The translations under genes and the position numbers were made by a program. Source: Bartonella machadoae (lineage in GTDB: Bacteria; Pseudomonadota; Alphaproteobacteria; Rhizobiales; Rhizobiaceae). Taken from it: a stretch of 64,000 nt of DNA. The DNA lies in contig NZ_CP087114.1 in the NCBI RefSeq assembly GCF_022559585.1, forward strand, positions 2,426,501-2,490,500, in the 5' to 3' direction. Shown here in pieces: positions 10,050 through 19,908 of the stretch. Each line of letters begins with the position of its first letter. The first letter of the stretch is position 1. The notes under the pieces were generated by a model, which was not told the origin of the DNA, ran no database searches, and worked only from the letters and a program-made list of their open reading frames with translations.

Positions 10050-10469
10050 ATGGCTTATTGGCTTTTTAAATCTGAACCTCATAAATGGTCATGGGAGATG
10101 CAGAAGCAAAAAGGCACGCATGGTGAACAATGGGATGGCGTGCGTAATTATCAAGCCCGCAACAATATGCGCGCCATGAAATTGGGCGATAAAGGCTTTT
10201 TTTATCATTCTAATAAAGGACTAGAAATTGTAGGTATTGTAGAAATATGTGCTGAAGCACATCCTGATTCCACCACCTCTGATCCACGCTGGGAATGTGT
10301 AGATATTCGTGCACTCTGCGATATGCCAACACCTGTTTCATTAAAACAAATTAAAGCGAATCCAAAACTGAACAATATGGTACTCGTCAACGTCTCTCGC
10401 TTATCAGTACAACCCGTGACAGAAGATGAATGGAAAGAAGTCTGTTTGATGGGCAATCTTAAACAATAA
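10050..10469 (+). CDS. EVE domain-containing protein (PUA-like)
   Basis: A 139-residue protein that is almost wholly one EVE domain: MAYWLFKSEP at the start, W(E/D)GVRNYQARN and GFFYHSN in the middle, and the DPRWECVDI stretch. It is of normal length for the family. Family knowledge: EVE domains have a PUA-like fold and bind modified bases (for example 5-methylcytosine) in DNA or RNA; stand-alone bacterial members have no settled function. The start is set by ATG 10050 with AAGGAG six to eight bases upstream. It appears to be a single-gene unit. Confidence 0.93.
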   Translation: MAYWLFKSEPHKWSWEMQKQKGTHGEQWDGVRNYQARNNMRAMKLGDKGFFYHSNKGLEIVGIVEICAEAHPDSTTSDPRWECVDIRALCDMPTPVSLKQIKANPKLNNMVLVNVSRLSVQPVTEDEWKEVCLMGNLKQ

Positions 10470-11086
10470 ATTGATTTATAATGATAATTATACTTTTGTA
10501 ACTTAAATGAGAGCCCTAAACAGAATAGTATTCTTTATTCTCATCCCATCTTATAATGAATTAATAACGATTGCTTGTTTTTCATCACAAGCAAGATTAA
10601 TAGTGGATGACCGTTTAAATAAAAACGCCCACTGTTTTCATGAACCATTTCACCACAAGAACAATATAAGCAACGTTAAAATTCAGCAAAATGAATGATG
10701 GTGATCACTTATACATTACAGAAGGAACAAGGGTTGTACCCGATGAATTTTATATTACATTCTTCACAAAAGTCACCGTGAGATAGAATGAAAAACCACG
10801 AGAATGACTTTTTAAGAAAGGCTTTCATCTTAAGACTATCATTTCTGTCTGTGAACAAACATGCCGGTCAAAGATAACCCCTATCACAGCCGATAGGCAC
10901 AATATATCTTTACTCTAGGCATGTAAGTTTTGCCTGCTCAATAAAGAATAAGGGCACTCTCTCTTTATTTTTCACTCTATAATATTCTGTTTCACAACCA
11001 AAACAATTTCATAAAATTCATCTTTACAATACATCATTTCCCCATTGTTATCATGAGCAAAACACACAAAACAGCTACAATTATCA
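10470..11086. other. Intergenic region with a faint integrase-upstream repeat
   Basis: About 600 bp with no supportable gene. Directly behind the EVE stop, TTGATTTATAATGATAATTA (10473-10492) resembles the upstream segment found at the start of the integrase remnants elsewhere in this window, but the following sequence does not continue the similarity. The rest is AT-rich and carries only short open frames without ribosome binding sites. Confidence 0.4.
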
Positions 11087-11830
11087 ACGCGTTGATTTAT
11101 AGTGATAATTTATCGTTTTGCATGTTGAATACCTCCCCGAATATTGTAAGATTTTCTCATCTCAAATCCTCTTATATTGAATCAATCAGAACCATGTTCC
11201 TACACGTCACAAGTGGGGCTGGTATGTGGGTAAAAAACTCTAAAAAAAGGAATAAAACGCTTCTTATGAATCGTCTCAATACCAAGAGCTGTCGCAACAT
11301 TGGGAGACGGTAAAGAGAATAATGGTGCCGGCTTTCTTCTTTGATAAGCGTAAAGATGGTAGTACTCAATGGATTTACCAGTATACTATTCACGAGCGGT
11401 GGTGTGAAATGAGCTTGGGTGCTCTTTAAAAGATGTCTTTTAAAACAAGCCCGTGAATGTGCAACACAATGGTATTGTGTTTTGCATGAAGGGTGTGATT
11501 TCATTAAAGAACGTAACAAACAAAAGCGCTAAGCAACGCGTAATCTCCATTGTTTCAAAAATATTGCTTTAATGTTTTTGAAAGCAGCAAAGCTGAATTA
11601 AGGGATAGTGGTAAAAATGGATTTTGGTTTTCTCTTTTATAACTTCATATTCTTCCTAAATTAGGCTGTATGTCTCTTTCAGAGATTACTCAAACAAAGT
11701 TATTGCTGCTATTTGGTATAGAAAGCTAGGATAGTCTATAAAGCACACACTCGTTTCAATTATTATCTTCAATATGTTGTTGCATTGGAATTGGGTGTTG
11801 ATTTAAAGGTAACAGAAAAAGCACGCGTGC
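11087..11830 (+). pseudogene. Degenerate P4-type integrase C, 5' two thirds
   Basis: This begins with the shared AT-rich upstream segment (TTGATTTATAGTGATAATTT at 11092), then the ATG-proximal block (AATCGTCTCAATACCAAGAG), the KDG-AQW stretch near 11351-11375, HEGCDFIKERNKQKR near 11480-11530, the SEITQT stretch near 11680 and the helix VALELGVDLKVTEKARVL (about 11773-11832). Stops and frameshifts occur throughout. The reading breaks at 11830, where inverted remnant D intervenes, and the gene appears to resume at about 12190. Family knowledge: P4-type integrases drive island insertion; this copy is dead. Confidence 0.75.
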
Positions 11831-12183
11831 TCTTTAAAAAAATATTTCTTAAAGAGCACGCAAGCCCTTTTCGCGATGGCGCCCGTGGATGGTATACTAG
11901 TAAATTCATTGAGTACCACCATCTTTACGTGTATAAAGAAGAAAACCGACATCATCATACTCTTTACCAGTTCCCAATGTTTCAACAATTCTTGTGTGGA
12001 AACGATTGAAGCATTTTTACCCTTTTCTTTTCGTGTCTTTACCCGCACGCAAACTCAGCTTATGACTATCAAATAAATGATTTTAATTGATTCAAAATGA
12101 AATGATTTAAGATGAGAAAATCTTACAATATTTGGGGTTATGATACAAGTTGAAAAATATAATTTATCTTTATAAATCAATAT
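11831..12183 (-). repeat. Integrase-gene remnant D, inverted inside copy C
   Basis: A minus-strand copy of the integrase upstream segment and first ~70 codons, ending at the LRN-(V/I)-(S/F)-LK stretch. It sits between the two parts of integrase C. The junction at 11816-11861 is itself symmetrical, with GCGTGCTCTTTAA facing TTAAAGAGCACGC, which suggests that short inverted homology guided the rearrangement. It contains no intact frame. Confidence 0.7.
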
Positions 12184-12189
12184 GTTATT

Positions 12190-12463
12190 ATTAGATAAAC
12201 AACGTTATAAAACTATAATTATAAAACTATAAATAGAGCGGCAATGGCTTGGAAAAAAATATCGGATTTTTCTTAAACACTTTGTAAAACAACAACGATT
12301 TCACAACTGACCTAGCGTTTGTTTATTCTTATAGATGTTCACACAAATCCTTTGCGTCATATCCATAAAGATCAGATTGAAGATGATCTATGGAACATCC
12401 CTGCTGAGAATAGGAAGTTTGGATTGATGGTGGTTGATTTGAAGACCTTGGAAGTTCTATAAA
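12190..12463 (+). pseudogene. Degenerate P4-type integrase C, catalytic-domain fragment
   Basis: Across frames this reads LLDKQRYKT near 12193, TLCKTTTISQL near 12278 and then, in one open stretch, NPLRHIHKDQIEDDLWNIPA (about 12348-12410) ending at TAA 12461-12463. The last part is the region that follows the catalytic Arg in P4-type integrases (usually R-x-x-E/P-x-R..W..IP.E). It continues the order broken off at 11830 and supports one ancestral integrase gene later split by remnant D. The distal catalytic residues are absent. Confidence 0.6.
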
Positions 12464-12797
12464 GTAAATTCTTTGTTTATAAAATTTATTTTTTTTAAAT
12501 AAAATAGCGCTTTTTGAGAGAAAAAAATGACATGCACCGGTTATTTCTTATTTGTAAGCGGTGAATTGACAAGCTTTAGGGCTTGATGTTACGTGTTTTA
12601 TCTCTCTTTTTCATATTTCCTAGGTAAAAAATAATCTGTTGGTGGTTGATGTGGGTCATTATTGGAGATGCGTGACTTTTATTATCTATTTTCTCGTAGC
12701 TTGTGTTTTTTTAATGTTTGATACATAAATCTTGAATAAACAGTAGAGACAAATTTTTGTTTTGTTGCTGTTTTTAAAGAATTTTTAAAGGAAAAAG
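12464..12797. promoter_or_regulatory. Upstream region of prephenate dehydrogenase gene
   Basis: 334 bp of AT-rich sequence without a gene. It ends in AAAGGAAAAAG directly before ATG 12798, a good ribosome binding site. No clear operator, attenuator or hairpin could be recognised. Confidence 0.4.
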
Positions 12798-13730
12798 ATG
12801 CTCCAAAGTCAATTTGAAAAAATAGCACTTATTGGGATTGGTCTTATTGGCTCTTCTTTAGCAAGGGTGATTAAAAAGAAAAATCTTGCAGATTGTATTT
12901 CTATTGCAACACGTCGTCAAGAAACCCTGAATAGAGCGCGTGAATTAGAACTTGGAGATTTTTATACAACGGATAATGCCAAAGCTGTTGAAGGAGCAGA
13001 TTTAGTGATTGTTTCTGTACCCGTTGGTGCAAGTGCGGAGGTAGCAAAAAACATTCGTGATCATTTAAAAACTGGGGCGATTGTGAGTGATGTTGGTTCT
13101 ACAAAAGCGTTGGTCATTGCAGAAATGGCACCTTTATTACCAAAATCCGTTCATTTTATTCCTGGTCATCCAATTGCGGGAACAGAATATTCAGGACCAG
13201 ATGCTGGTTTTGCTGACTTGTTTATGAATCGATGGTGTATTTTAACGCCTTTTGCTGACAGTGATGCTGTGGCTGTTGCGCAATTGACAGCGTTTTGGGA
13301 AGCTTGTGGTGCGCGTGTTGAAACAATGGATGCTAAACATCATGATCTTGTTTTGGCTATTGTTTCGCATTTACCGCATTTAATTGCTTATAATACGGTT
13401 GGGACAGCGAGTGATTTAGAAAAAGTGACAAATTCTGAAGTGATTGCTTATTCTGCTTCGGGTTTTCGTGATTTTACGCGTTTGGCTTCTTCTGATCCGG
13501 TTATGTGGCGCGATATTTGTTTGCATAATAAGGATGCTATTTTAGAAATGTTGAGCCGTTTTAGTGAAGGGCTTGCTTCTTTGGAACGGGCAATCCATTT
13601 GGGAGATGGTGAGACGCTGTTTAACTTTTTTACACGTACCCGTGCCGTGCGCCGTAATATTATTGAAGCGGGACAGGAAATTGATGCTCCTGATTTTGGA
13701 CGCCAAAGCGTTTCTAAAAAAGATGCGTAA
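12798..13730 (+). CDS. Prephenate/arogenate dehydrogenase family protein
   Basis: A 310-residue protein with an N-terminal Rossmann fold (IALIGIGLIGSSLARVI, a GxGxxG-type NAD(P) site), the V-S-V-P-V-G loop, DVGSTK, and the active-site stretch HPIAGTEYSGPDAGF (catalytic His), followed by the helical dimerisation domain with SHLPHLIAY. Family knowledge: it catalyses the oxidative decarboxylation of prephenate or arogenate on the way to tyrosine (TyrA/TyrC type). The length is normal. Start ATG 12798 has AAAGGAAA just upstream. No ACT domain is present, so feedback control by such a domain is unlikely. Confidence 0.93.
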   Translation: MLQSQFEKIALIGIGLIGSSLARVIKKKNLADCISIATRRQETLNRARELELGDFYTTDNAKAVEGADLVIVSVPVGASAEVAKNIRDHLKTGAIVSDVGSTKALVIAEMAPLLPKSVHFIPGHPIAGTEYSGPDAGFADLFMNRWCILTPFADSDAVAVAQLTAFWEACGARVETMDAKHHDLVLAIVSHLPHLIAYNTVGTASDLEKVTNSEVIAYSASGFRDFTRLASSDPVMWRDICLHNKDAILEMLSRFSEGLASLERAIHLGDGETLFNFFTRTRAVRRNIIEAGQEIDAPDFGRQSVSKKDA

Positions 13731-14164
13731 AGAAATTTTTATTAAATTTGTAGGTTTCTTTTAGAAATCTCTGTTCTCTGAAGGTGTGAATTACCATAAA
13801 GAACAAAGGGAATTTGGGGATAGAGATGATCAGTGTTCAAAAAGTTTTATGAAGGTAAGATTATTCTTTGGAGCATTTGTAGATGTAAAAAACTCACGAA
13901 ACTTCAGAGAAATTCCTCACATTGGGTGATTGGTGTGTTTTGGAAAATTAATGTTTTTACACTCATTTAAAAGGTTATTTCTCGATAATCTTGTGTTTGC
14001 ATTTGTTTGCTTTCTGGCTGTCGTTGGTCTATTTTGAAATAAAAAGATTATTGGGTCTCTTCTTTAAATTTGTATCTCAGATTTCTTGTCTATTGGGATA
14101 TATCATTTGTTTTATCGATAATCTCAAGGATTGTAGTAACAATCGGCAACATCATTCTTTTTGC
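13731..14164. other. Intergenic sequence, no gene seen
   Basis: About 430 bp of AT-rich DNA following the prephenate dehydrogenase gene. No open frame with a ribosome binding site, no hairpin followed by a T run, and no similarity to the other repeats of the window was recognised, apart from the start of integrase remnant E at its end. Confidence 0.4.
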
Positions 14165-14385
14165 TAATCCCTATGTTATCAACCCTTGCATTAAAGACGA
14201 TTCATAGCGCATTTTTACGCCTTTCTTTAGCGTTTTTACCCATATTCCAACTTTGCTTACAACATGTAGGTGGGTGATGTTACTTGTTTCAAATGGGAGA
14301 ATTGAACATGAAAGAATCTTACAATATTCGAGCGTTTAATCCAATATGCAAAGTGATAAATTATTATAAATCAATATATTAGTGT
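14165..14385 (-). repeat. Integrase-gene remnant E
   Basis: A minus-strand copy of the integrase upstream segment: from 14385 leftwards it has TTGATTTATAATAATTTATC, the AGATTCTTTC/TTGTAAGATTC block, and the conserved start block with GAATCGTC near 14195. It is the most decayed copy; similarity fades out beyond about 14120. It lies upstream of the yihY gene and may now supply some of that region's sequence, but no promoter can be assigned. Confidence 0.6.
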
Positions 14386-14567
14386 ATAGGCATTTTCAGT
14401 TCTTCATGCGTAAAATTTGCTCGTTTGTGTTTTTGAGTTTTAGTACGTAGTGAGGCTTGACGGCATTAATCATTACCATTTATAGTGAAAGGGGTTTTTT
14501 AAATCTTGATGATTTTTGTAAAACTTAGGACGATGAAGAAGAGAGTGTTACCCGAAAGTATCGAGAT

Positions 14568-15422
14568 TTGTTAAAAAATATCTTTTGGTATAGTTATCGT
14601 ATTCTTGTTAATGCAGTAAGCCATTATTGGCGTGATAATGGGAGTGCTTTCGCTAGTCATATCGCGCTTTCAGGGCTTTTAGCATTTTTTCCTTTTTTCA
14701 TTTTTGGAACATCTCTTGCGAGTTTTATCGGAGCTTTTACCTATACACCACAAAAAATCAAAGCTTTGGTGCAGTTATTACCAGATGTTATTGCAGAGCC
14801 TTTATCTAAGGAAATTATCAATGTTTTAACTGTTCAGCGGGGAGGAGTCTTGACGATTTCTGTCATGGGGGCGGCTTATTTTGCTTCGAATGGGATAGAG
14901 GCATTACGTACTGCTTTGAATAAAGCTTATCGTGTTGTTGATCGGCGTAGTTTGTTGTTTTGTCGTTTTCAGAGTTTGTTTTTTGTGATCCTTGGAGCTG
15001 TTGGCTTGGTTGTGATCAGCTTTTTGTTGATTTTAACACCTCTGTTGATCAAGATTATGCACAATCATCCTTTTTTTATGACTGAATATATTGGGGCTAT
15101 TCGTTTATGGCGTTACATAATCGCAGCAGTTGTTTTATTCGCAAGTCTTTTGATTGTTCATAAATGGCTACCAGCAGAACGACGCAAATTTACAGATATT
15201 CTCCCAGGAATCGTGGTGACAATGTTTGTGTGGTTTGTCGCTTCTATTGCTTTTGCACAATATTTGACAATGTTTGATTATATTTCTACCTATGCTGGGT
15301 TAGCATCTATTATGGTTGCTATTATTTTCCTTTATATATTAAGCGCAATTTTTATTTTAGGCGCTGAAATAAATGCGGCGGTCATGTTTTATCGCAGAAA
15401 TTTGCAACATTTAGATGAATGA
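14568..15422 (+). CDS. YihY/BrkB-family inner-membrane protein
   Basis: A 284-residue protein with about six hydrophobic helices and the YihY/BrkB pattern: SHYWRDNGSAFASHIALSG near the start, LLAFFPFFIFGTSLASFIG, a conserved Gly-rich region near NGIEALRTALNKAYRV, and a C-terminal helix LYILSAIFILGAEINAA. Family knowledge: these membrane proteins were once called ribonuclease BN, which is wrong; the function is unknown. The start is uncertain: the frame has no ATG, so TTG 14568 is used, but the frame is open back to 14529. An ATG at 14533 lies in another frame, so a small frameshift near the start is possible. It lies 12 bp before the UPF0178 gene. Confidence 0.85.
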   Translation: MLKNIFWYSYRILVNAVSHYWRDNGSAFASHIALSGLLAFFPFFIFGTSLASFIGAFTYTPQKIKALVQLLPDVIAEPLSKEIINVLTVQRGGVLTISVMGAAYFASNGIEALRTALNKAYRVVDRRSLLFCRFQSLFFVILGAVGLVVISFLLILTPLLIKIMHNHPFFMTEYIGAIRLWRYIIAAVVLFASLLIVHKWLPAERRKFTDILPGIVVTMFVWFVASIAFAQYLTMFDYISTYAGLASIMVAIIFLYILSAIFILGAEINAAVMFYRRNLQHLDE

Positions 15423-15434
15423 AAGAACTTATTA

Positions 15435-15929
15435 TTGCGTGAAAATCAAGATATCAATAGCTTGGTAAAGCCTGCTATTACTTTGTTAATTGATGCCGAT
15501 GCTTGTCCTGTAAAAGACGAAGTTTATCGTGTGATGAATCGTTATCAGCTTAAAACCTTTGTGGTGGCAAATCGTTTCTTATCCCTTCCGGATGAAGCAC
15601 TTGTTGAAAGAGTGGTTGTTGCTGGTGAACTCGATGGTGCCGATGATTGGATTGTAGAACACGTGCATGAGGCGAGTATTGTTATTACCAGTGATATTCC
15701 TTTAGCCGCTCGGGTTGTACAAGCTGGAGGTGCTTGTCTTTCGCCAACGGGGCGTATTTTTGATGTAAGTTCAATTGGTCAGGCTTTGGCAATGCGCAAC
15801 TTGATGGAAGATTTGCGAGGACAGGGCAATATGATAGGGGGGCCGCGTCCTTTTTGTCGCAAAGATCGTTCTGCTTTTTTATCCGCACTGGATCTCCTTA
15901 TACAGCGTTTAAAAAGGCGTGGTTATTAG
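15435..15929 (+). CDS. YaiI/YqxD (UPF0178) family protein
   Basis: A 164-residue protein with the UPF0178/DUF188 signature: TLLIDADACPVKDEVYRV at the N-terminus, FVVANRFL, a D-G-ADDWI stretch, VITSDIPLAARVV and LSPTGRIF. Family knowledge: it has a PIN-like nuclease fold; its biological role is unknown. The frame opens right after the yihY stop (15420-15422), so TTG 15435 is the first usable start; no ATG is available. Close spacing suggests translation coupled to yihY. Confidence 0.88.
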   Translation: MRENQDINSLVKPAITLLIDADACPVKDEVYRVMNRYQLKTFVVANRFLSLPDEALVERVVVAGELDGADDWIVEHVHEASIVITSDIPLAARVVQAGGACLSPTGRIFDVSSIGQALAMRNLMEDLRGQGNMIGGPRPFCRKDRSAFLSALDLLIQRLKRRGY

Positions 15930-15930
15930 T

Positions 15931-16635
15931 TTATAATGCTTCTTTTATGACAGCTTTTATAAGGGTTTTGGCATCGTTATTTGCCCATGGAGCTGCGCCA
16001 TTGAAGGAAGCAATAAGATGCCCCTTTTTATCAATGAGAAATGTAATGGGTAATCCTAAAGCGAGCCCTTGTTTTCTAACATTGTTGAAAATATCCATTG
16101 TTTCATCACGATAGTATAACAAATTCTCAGCATGAACATCTTGTAAAAATTGTTGAATTTTTTCAGGAGAAGTCGTTTTATCGATATTAATAGCCATGAC
16201 ATCAAAATTTTCTCCAGCCAATTCACGTTTTAATTGTGCCAATTCTGGCATTTCTGTGCGGCAAGGTGCACACCAACTTGCCCATAGATTGACCAATATT
16301 GGTTTTCCGGTAAATTCACTGAGTTTATGGTTGTTTCCTTGAATATCTTTGAAAGAGAGTTGTGTCATATCTAATGGCGTATCAGCAAATCGTATGTGCG
16401 TAAAAAATCCTTTTGCTGCTTTTTGGATCGCTCTCATTTTTTCTTCTTGTTCTTTTTGGAATTTTGCGGTCTTTTCTCCTGATATAAAATTGGTAAAAGA
16501 GAACTCTCTCTTGTCAGAGGGGCTTTTTAGTGCGTATAAACTGATAGCAGCTAAGATTATGACAGCAAAAAAGGATGTGATGAAAAGCCTCTTTTTATTC
16601 TTTTTGTTTTGGTTGGTAAAATTTTGAGGAATCAT
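15931..16635 (-). CDS. tlpA: TlpA-family thiol:disulfide oxidoreductase
   Basis: A 234-residue membrane-anchored thioredoxin-like protein. A basic N-terminus is followed by one membrane helix (about residues 17-36), and the TlpA/redoxin domain carries the active site WASWCAPCRTEMPEL (Cys-x-x-Cys) and a cis-Pro loop (GLALGLPITFLID). Family knowledge: periplasmic TlpA keeps cysteines reduced, especially for cytochrome c oxidase assembly. The gene is divergent from argH with only 32 bp between the start codons, an arrangement seen in other Rhizobiales. It ends one base after the UPF0178 gene, tail to tail. Confidence 0.92.
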   Translation of the reverse strand: MIPQNFTNQNKKNKKRLFITSFFAVIILAAISLYALKSPSDKREFSFTNFISGEKTAKFQKEQEEKMRAIQKAAKGFFTHIRFADTPLDMTQLSFKDIQGNNHKLSEFTGKPILVNLWASWCAPCRTEMPELAQLKRELAGENFDVMAINIDKTTSPEKIQQFLQDVHAENLLYYRDETMDIFNNVRKQGLALGLPITFLIDKKGHLIASFNGAAPWANNDAKTLIKAVIKEAL

Positions 16636-16667
16636 GATCTTTATCCTTTTTATGGGTGTTTTAGAAT

Positions 16668-18068
16668 ATGGCAGATGAAAAATTAACGAACCAGATGTGG
16701 GGTGGCCGTTTTATAGCAGGACCGGCTGCAATTATGGAAGAAATTAATGCCTCTATTGATTTTGATCAAAAACTTTATCGGCAAGATATTGAAGGTTCAC
16801 TTGCTCATGCTGCAATGTTAGCGCAAACAAAGATTATTTCACAAGCGGATTATGAAAAAATTGTTCATGGTTTAAAACTTATTCGTCAAGAAATCGAGGA
16901 AGGAAAATTTCTTTTTTCACGAAAGCTGGAAGATATTCATATGAATATTGAAGCGCGATTGGGAGAATTGATTGGCTCTGTGGCAGGACGTTTGCATACG
17001 GCGCGTTCCCGCAATGATCAAGTGGCTGTTGATTTTCGTTTGTGGGTGCGTGATGCCTCACAGAGAATCATGCAAGCTTTAAAAAGATTGATAGAGCAAT
17101 TGCTTGTTCGAGCAGAACAACATGTTGAAACCTTTATGCCAGGTTTTACGCATTTACAATCAGCGCAGCCTGTAACATTTGGTCATTATATGATGGCGTA
17201 TGTTGAAATGTTTGGTCGAGATTTGTCACGAATGCGTGATGCAGTTGAACGAATGAATGAATCGCCTTTAGGAGCTGCGGCTTTGGCGGGAACAAGCTTT
17301 CCAATTGATCGTTTTATGACAGCAGAAACATTGGGCTTTCGAGAACCAACGCGCAATTCGATTGATAGTGTTTCGGATCGTGATTTTGCACTGGAATTTT
17401 TAAGCGTTGGTGCGCTTTGTGCAATGCATCTTTCCCGCTTAGCGGAAGAAATAGTTCTGTGGTCCAGTGCACAATTTCATTTTATTCGTTTATCGGATGC
17501 TTTTTCAACGGGTTCGTCTATTATGCCACAAAAGAGAAATCCCGATGCTGCGGAACTTGTGCGTGCTAAAAGTGGGCGGTTGAATGGTGCATTGATGGGG
17601 CTCTTAACAGTGATGAAAGGGTTGCCGCTTGCTTATTCAAAAGATATGCAAGAAGACAAGGAATATGTGTTTGATGGAGCTTTGAGCTTAGAATTATCAT
17701 TGCTAGCAATGATAGGGATTGTTGGTGATTTGCAAGTCAATAAAGAAGCTATGAAACAAGCTGCTGGTGCTGGTTATGCTACCGCAACTGATTTTGCTGA
17801 TTGGCTGGTGCGTGAGTTAGGGCTTCCTTTTCGTGAAGCACACCATATTACCGGGTGTGCTGTAGCTTTGGCGGAAAAAAAACAATGTGATTTGAATGAG
17901 TTATCGTTGAGTGAACTCCAAACGATTTGTCCAGAGATTCATGCAACGCTTTTTGAGGTTTTAACAGTTGAAAAATCAGTGAAAAGCCGTAAAAGTTTTG
18001 GTGGTACCGCGCCTTCAGAAGTGCTTGATCAGATTTCTTATTGGAAAAAACGCCTTGTAACTGCCTGA
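16668..18068 (+). CDS. argH: Argininosuccinate lyase
   Basis: A 466-residue protein of the fumarase/aspartase superfamily with the signature [12 protein letters not shown], the N-terminal MWGGRF motif and the HTARSRNDQ active-site stretch. Family knowledge: it splits argininosuccinate into arginine and fumarate, the last step of arginine synthesis. Length and motifs are complete. The start ATG 16668 is the one expected for [15 protein letters not shown]. It begins the argH-lptM-lysA group. Confidence 0.97.
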   Translation: MADEKLTNQMWGGRFIAGPAAIMEEINASIDFDQKLYRQDIEGSLAHAAMLAQTKIISQADYEKIVHGLKLIRQEIEEGKFLFSRKLEDIHMNIEARLGELIGSVAGRLHTARSRNDQVAVDFRLWVRDASQRIMQALKRLIEQLLVRAEQHVETFMPGFTHLQSAQPVTFGHYMMAYVEMFGRDLSRMRDAVERMNESPLGAAALAGTSFPIDRFMTAETLGFREPTRNSIDSVSDRDFALEFLSVGALCAMHLSRLAEEIVLWSSAQFHFIRLSDAFSTGSSIMPQKRNPDAAELVRAKSGRLNGALMGLLTVMKGLPLAYSKDMQEDKEYVFDGALSLELSLLAMIGIVGDLQVNKEAMKQAAGAGYATATDFADWLVRELGLPFREAHHITGCAVALAEKKQCDLNELSLSELQTICPEIHATLFEVLTVEKSVKSRKSFGGTAPSEVLDQISYWKKRLVTA

Positions 18069-18118
18069 ATGGTTGGTTTGTAAATCCAAAAAATAACGAG
18101 AGGGAGAGAAAAAGGCGT

Positions 18119-18298
18119 ATGAAAACCGTTTTGAAGAATTTAACAATTGTTCTGTTGGGGAGTGTTGTTATTGTTGGATGTGGGCGTAAAGGGGCGTTAG
18201 AGTTGCCTCCTTCAGAAGTGGTGGATTCTTCGCAAGGAGCATCCGTTCCGCAAAACAAAGCAAATGAGCCTTTTATTCTCGACCGATTGATACAATAG
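18119..18298 (+). CDS. lptM: Small LptM/YifL-like lipoprotein
   Basis: A 59-residue lipoprotein with a signal peptide ending in the lipobox VVIVGCGRKGALELPP, the conserved LptM (YifL) pattern in which the acylated Cys is followed by G-x-K-G-x-L-x-L-P. Family knowledge: LptM helps the LptD/LptE translocon mature in the outer membrane. ATG 18119 is chosen because a lipoprotein signal starts there and GAGAGG-like sequence precedes it; the longer open frame from 18041 overlaps argH and is not likely. It lies between argH and lysA, a common order in alphaproteobacteria. Confidence 0.88.
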   Translation: MKTVLKNLTIVLLGSVVIVGCGRKGALELPPSEVVDSSQGASVPQNKANEPFILDRLIQ

Positions 18299-18306
18299 AG
18301 GTTTTT

Positions 18307-19581
18307 ATGCATTTTTTTTCTTATCAGCACGATGTGCTGCATGCTGAAGGTGTTTCGCTTTTGCAACTTGCACAGGAGGTTGGAACACCTTTTTATTGTT
18401 ATTCAGCAAATGCACTCATGACACATTTTAGAGACTATCAGGATGCATTTCGGGATATGCCAAGTTTGATTGCTTATGCGGTTAAAGCAAATTCTAATCA
18501 AGCGGTTTTACAACTCTTGGCGAATAATGGAGCGGGAGCTGATGTCGTCTCAGAGGGAGAATTACGGCGTGTGCTTGCTGTTGGTATTCCTGCTCATCGC
18601 ATTGTCTATTCTGGTGTTGGTAAAAAAGTTGAAGAGATAGATTTTGCTCTTGCGCAGGATATTTATTGTTTTAACGTTGAATCAGAGCCAGAACTTGAAC
18701 AATTATCGGCACGGGCTGTAGCCCTTGCAAAGAAAGCACGTATTTCTTTGCGTATTAATCCAGATGTGGATGCTAAGACTCATAAGAAAATTACAACAGG
18801 AAAATCTGAGAATAAGTTTGGTATTCCTCTATCGTTGGCATGGGATGCCTATAAAAGGGCTGCACAATTGCCTGGTCTTCATGTTTGTGGTGTTGATCTT
18901 CATATTGGTAGCCAAATTTGTGACTTAAAGCCCTTTGAAGATGCATTTATAATTGCCGCAGATTTTGTACGTCAATTATGGAATGAGGGTTATGCAATAA
19001 CCCATGTTGATATTGGTGGGGGGCTTGGTATTTCTTATGGTTGCGAGCAGCAGTCAGTACCAACTCCTGTTGATTATGCACAACTGGTAAAGAAACATAT
19101 CGCACCTTTAGGAATCAATATTATCCTAGAGCCGGGGCGCAGTATCGTTGGTAATGCCGGTCTCTTGGTGACATCTGTTGTGTATTTAAAAAAGGGCGAA
19201 GGACGGAATTTTGTTATTGTTGATGCGGCTATGAATGATTTTATGCGCCCAACACTTTATGATGCATGGCAGAATGTTATACCAGTGCAAAAAGCACCAA
19301 GGGATGCTCCGTTGATCAATGCAGATATTGTTGGTCCTGTTTGTGAAACTGGTGATTATTTAGCATTAAATCGCTCTATACCGGCTTTCGCAGCGGGTGA
19401 TGTTTTAGCGATTACTGGAGCGGGTGCTTATGGTGCGGTGATGGCAAGTACCTATAATAGTCGACTTTTGGTGCCAGAAGTTCTTGTCCAGGATATGCGG
19501 TATGCAATTATTCGTCCACGTCTTGATTATGCCCAATTGATAGGTTGTGATCATATTCCAGATTGGATTGAAGCTTGTTAA
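18307..19581 (+). CDS. lysA: Diaminopimelate decarboxylase
   Basis: A 424-residue PLP enzyme of fold type III: the PLP lysine lies in YAVKANSNQAV, followed by the HIGSQI and DIGGGLGISY phosphate-binding loops, EPGRSIVG, and the C-terminal substrate motif GPVCETGDYLA. Family knowledge: it decarboxylates meso-diaminopimelate to lysine and is the last step of lysine synthesis. The gene begins eight bases after the lptM stop, so it belongs to the same transcript. The protein appears intact. Confidence 0.97.
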   Translation: MHFFSYQHDVLHAEGVSLLQLAQEVGTPFYCYSANALMTHFRDYQDAFRDMPSLIAYAVKANSNQAVLQLLANNGAGADVVSEGELRRVLAVGIPAHRIVYSGVGKKVEEIDFALAQDIYCFNVESEPELEQLSARAVALAKKARISLRINPDVDAKTHKKITTGKSENKFGIPLSLAWDAYKRAAQLPGLHVCGVDLHIGSQICDLKPFEDAFIIAADFVRQLWNEGYAITHVDIGGGLGISYGCEQQSVPTPVDYAQLVKKHIAPLGINIILEPGRSIVGNAGLLVTSVVYLKKGEGRNFVIVDAAMNDFMRPTLYDAWQNVIPVQKAPRDAPLINADIVGPVCETGDYLALNRSIPAFAAGDVLAITGAGAYGAVMASTYNSRLLVPEVLVQDMRYAIIRPRLDYAQLIGCDHIPDWIEAC

Positions 19582-19908
19582 GGATTATTGGTCTTATTTT
19601 TACTAAACTTTAATGAAAAAATTGATTGTCTGGAAATTGTTTTATGGAGAATTTCTCTGTAATGTCGTTTCTCATGGATTTTAGTTTTCTTTTGCATCAG
19701 CTAAGTGTAAAACTATAAAGTTGAATGGGGTATTCAGGGTAAGATTTGCTGGGTTATCCTATGAAATGAGTCACATAAATGGTCAGAGAGTAAAGCCTAT
19801 TTGAGAGGAAATAATCTGGTTACGAATGAATGGGGGATGGGAATCTTCGCCTTTTAAGACGAAGAAGAGATCAAGATCTCAATTCACCGCTGCAAAAGGG
19901 GACAATAC
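19582..19908. promoter_or_regulatory. Upstream region of the DUF4175 gene
   Basis: 327 bp without a gene. AAAAGGGG at 19896-19903 stands seven bases before TTG 19909, a likely ribosome binding site. A short inverted pair around CGCCTTTTAAGACG/GAAGAAG (about 19849-19868) is visible but is too imperfect to call a regulator. Confidence 0.4.
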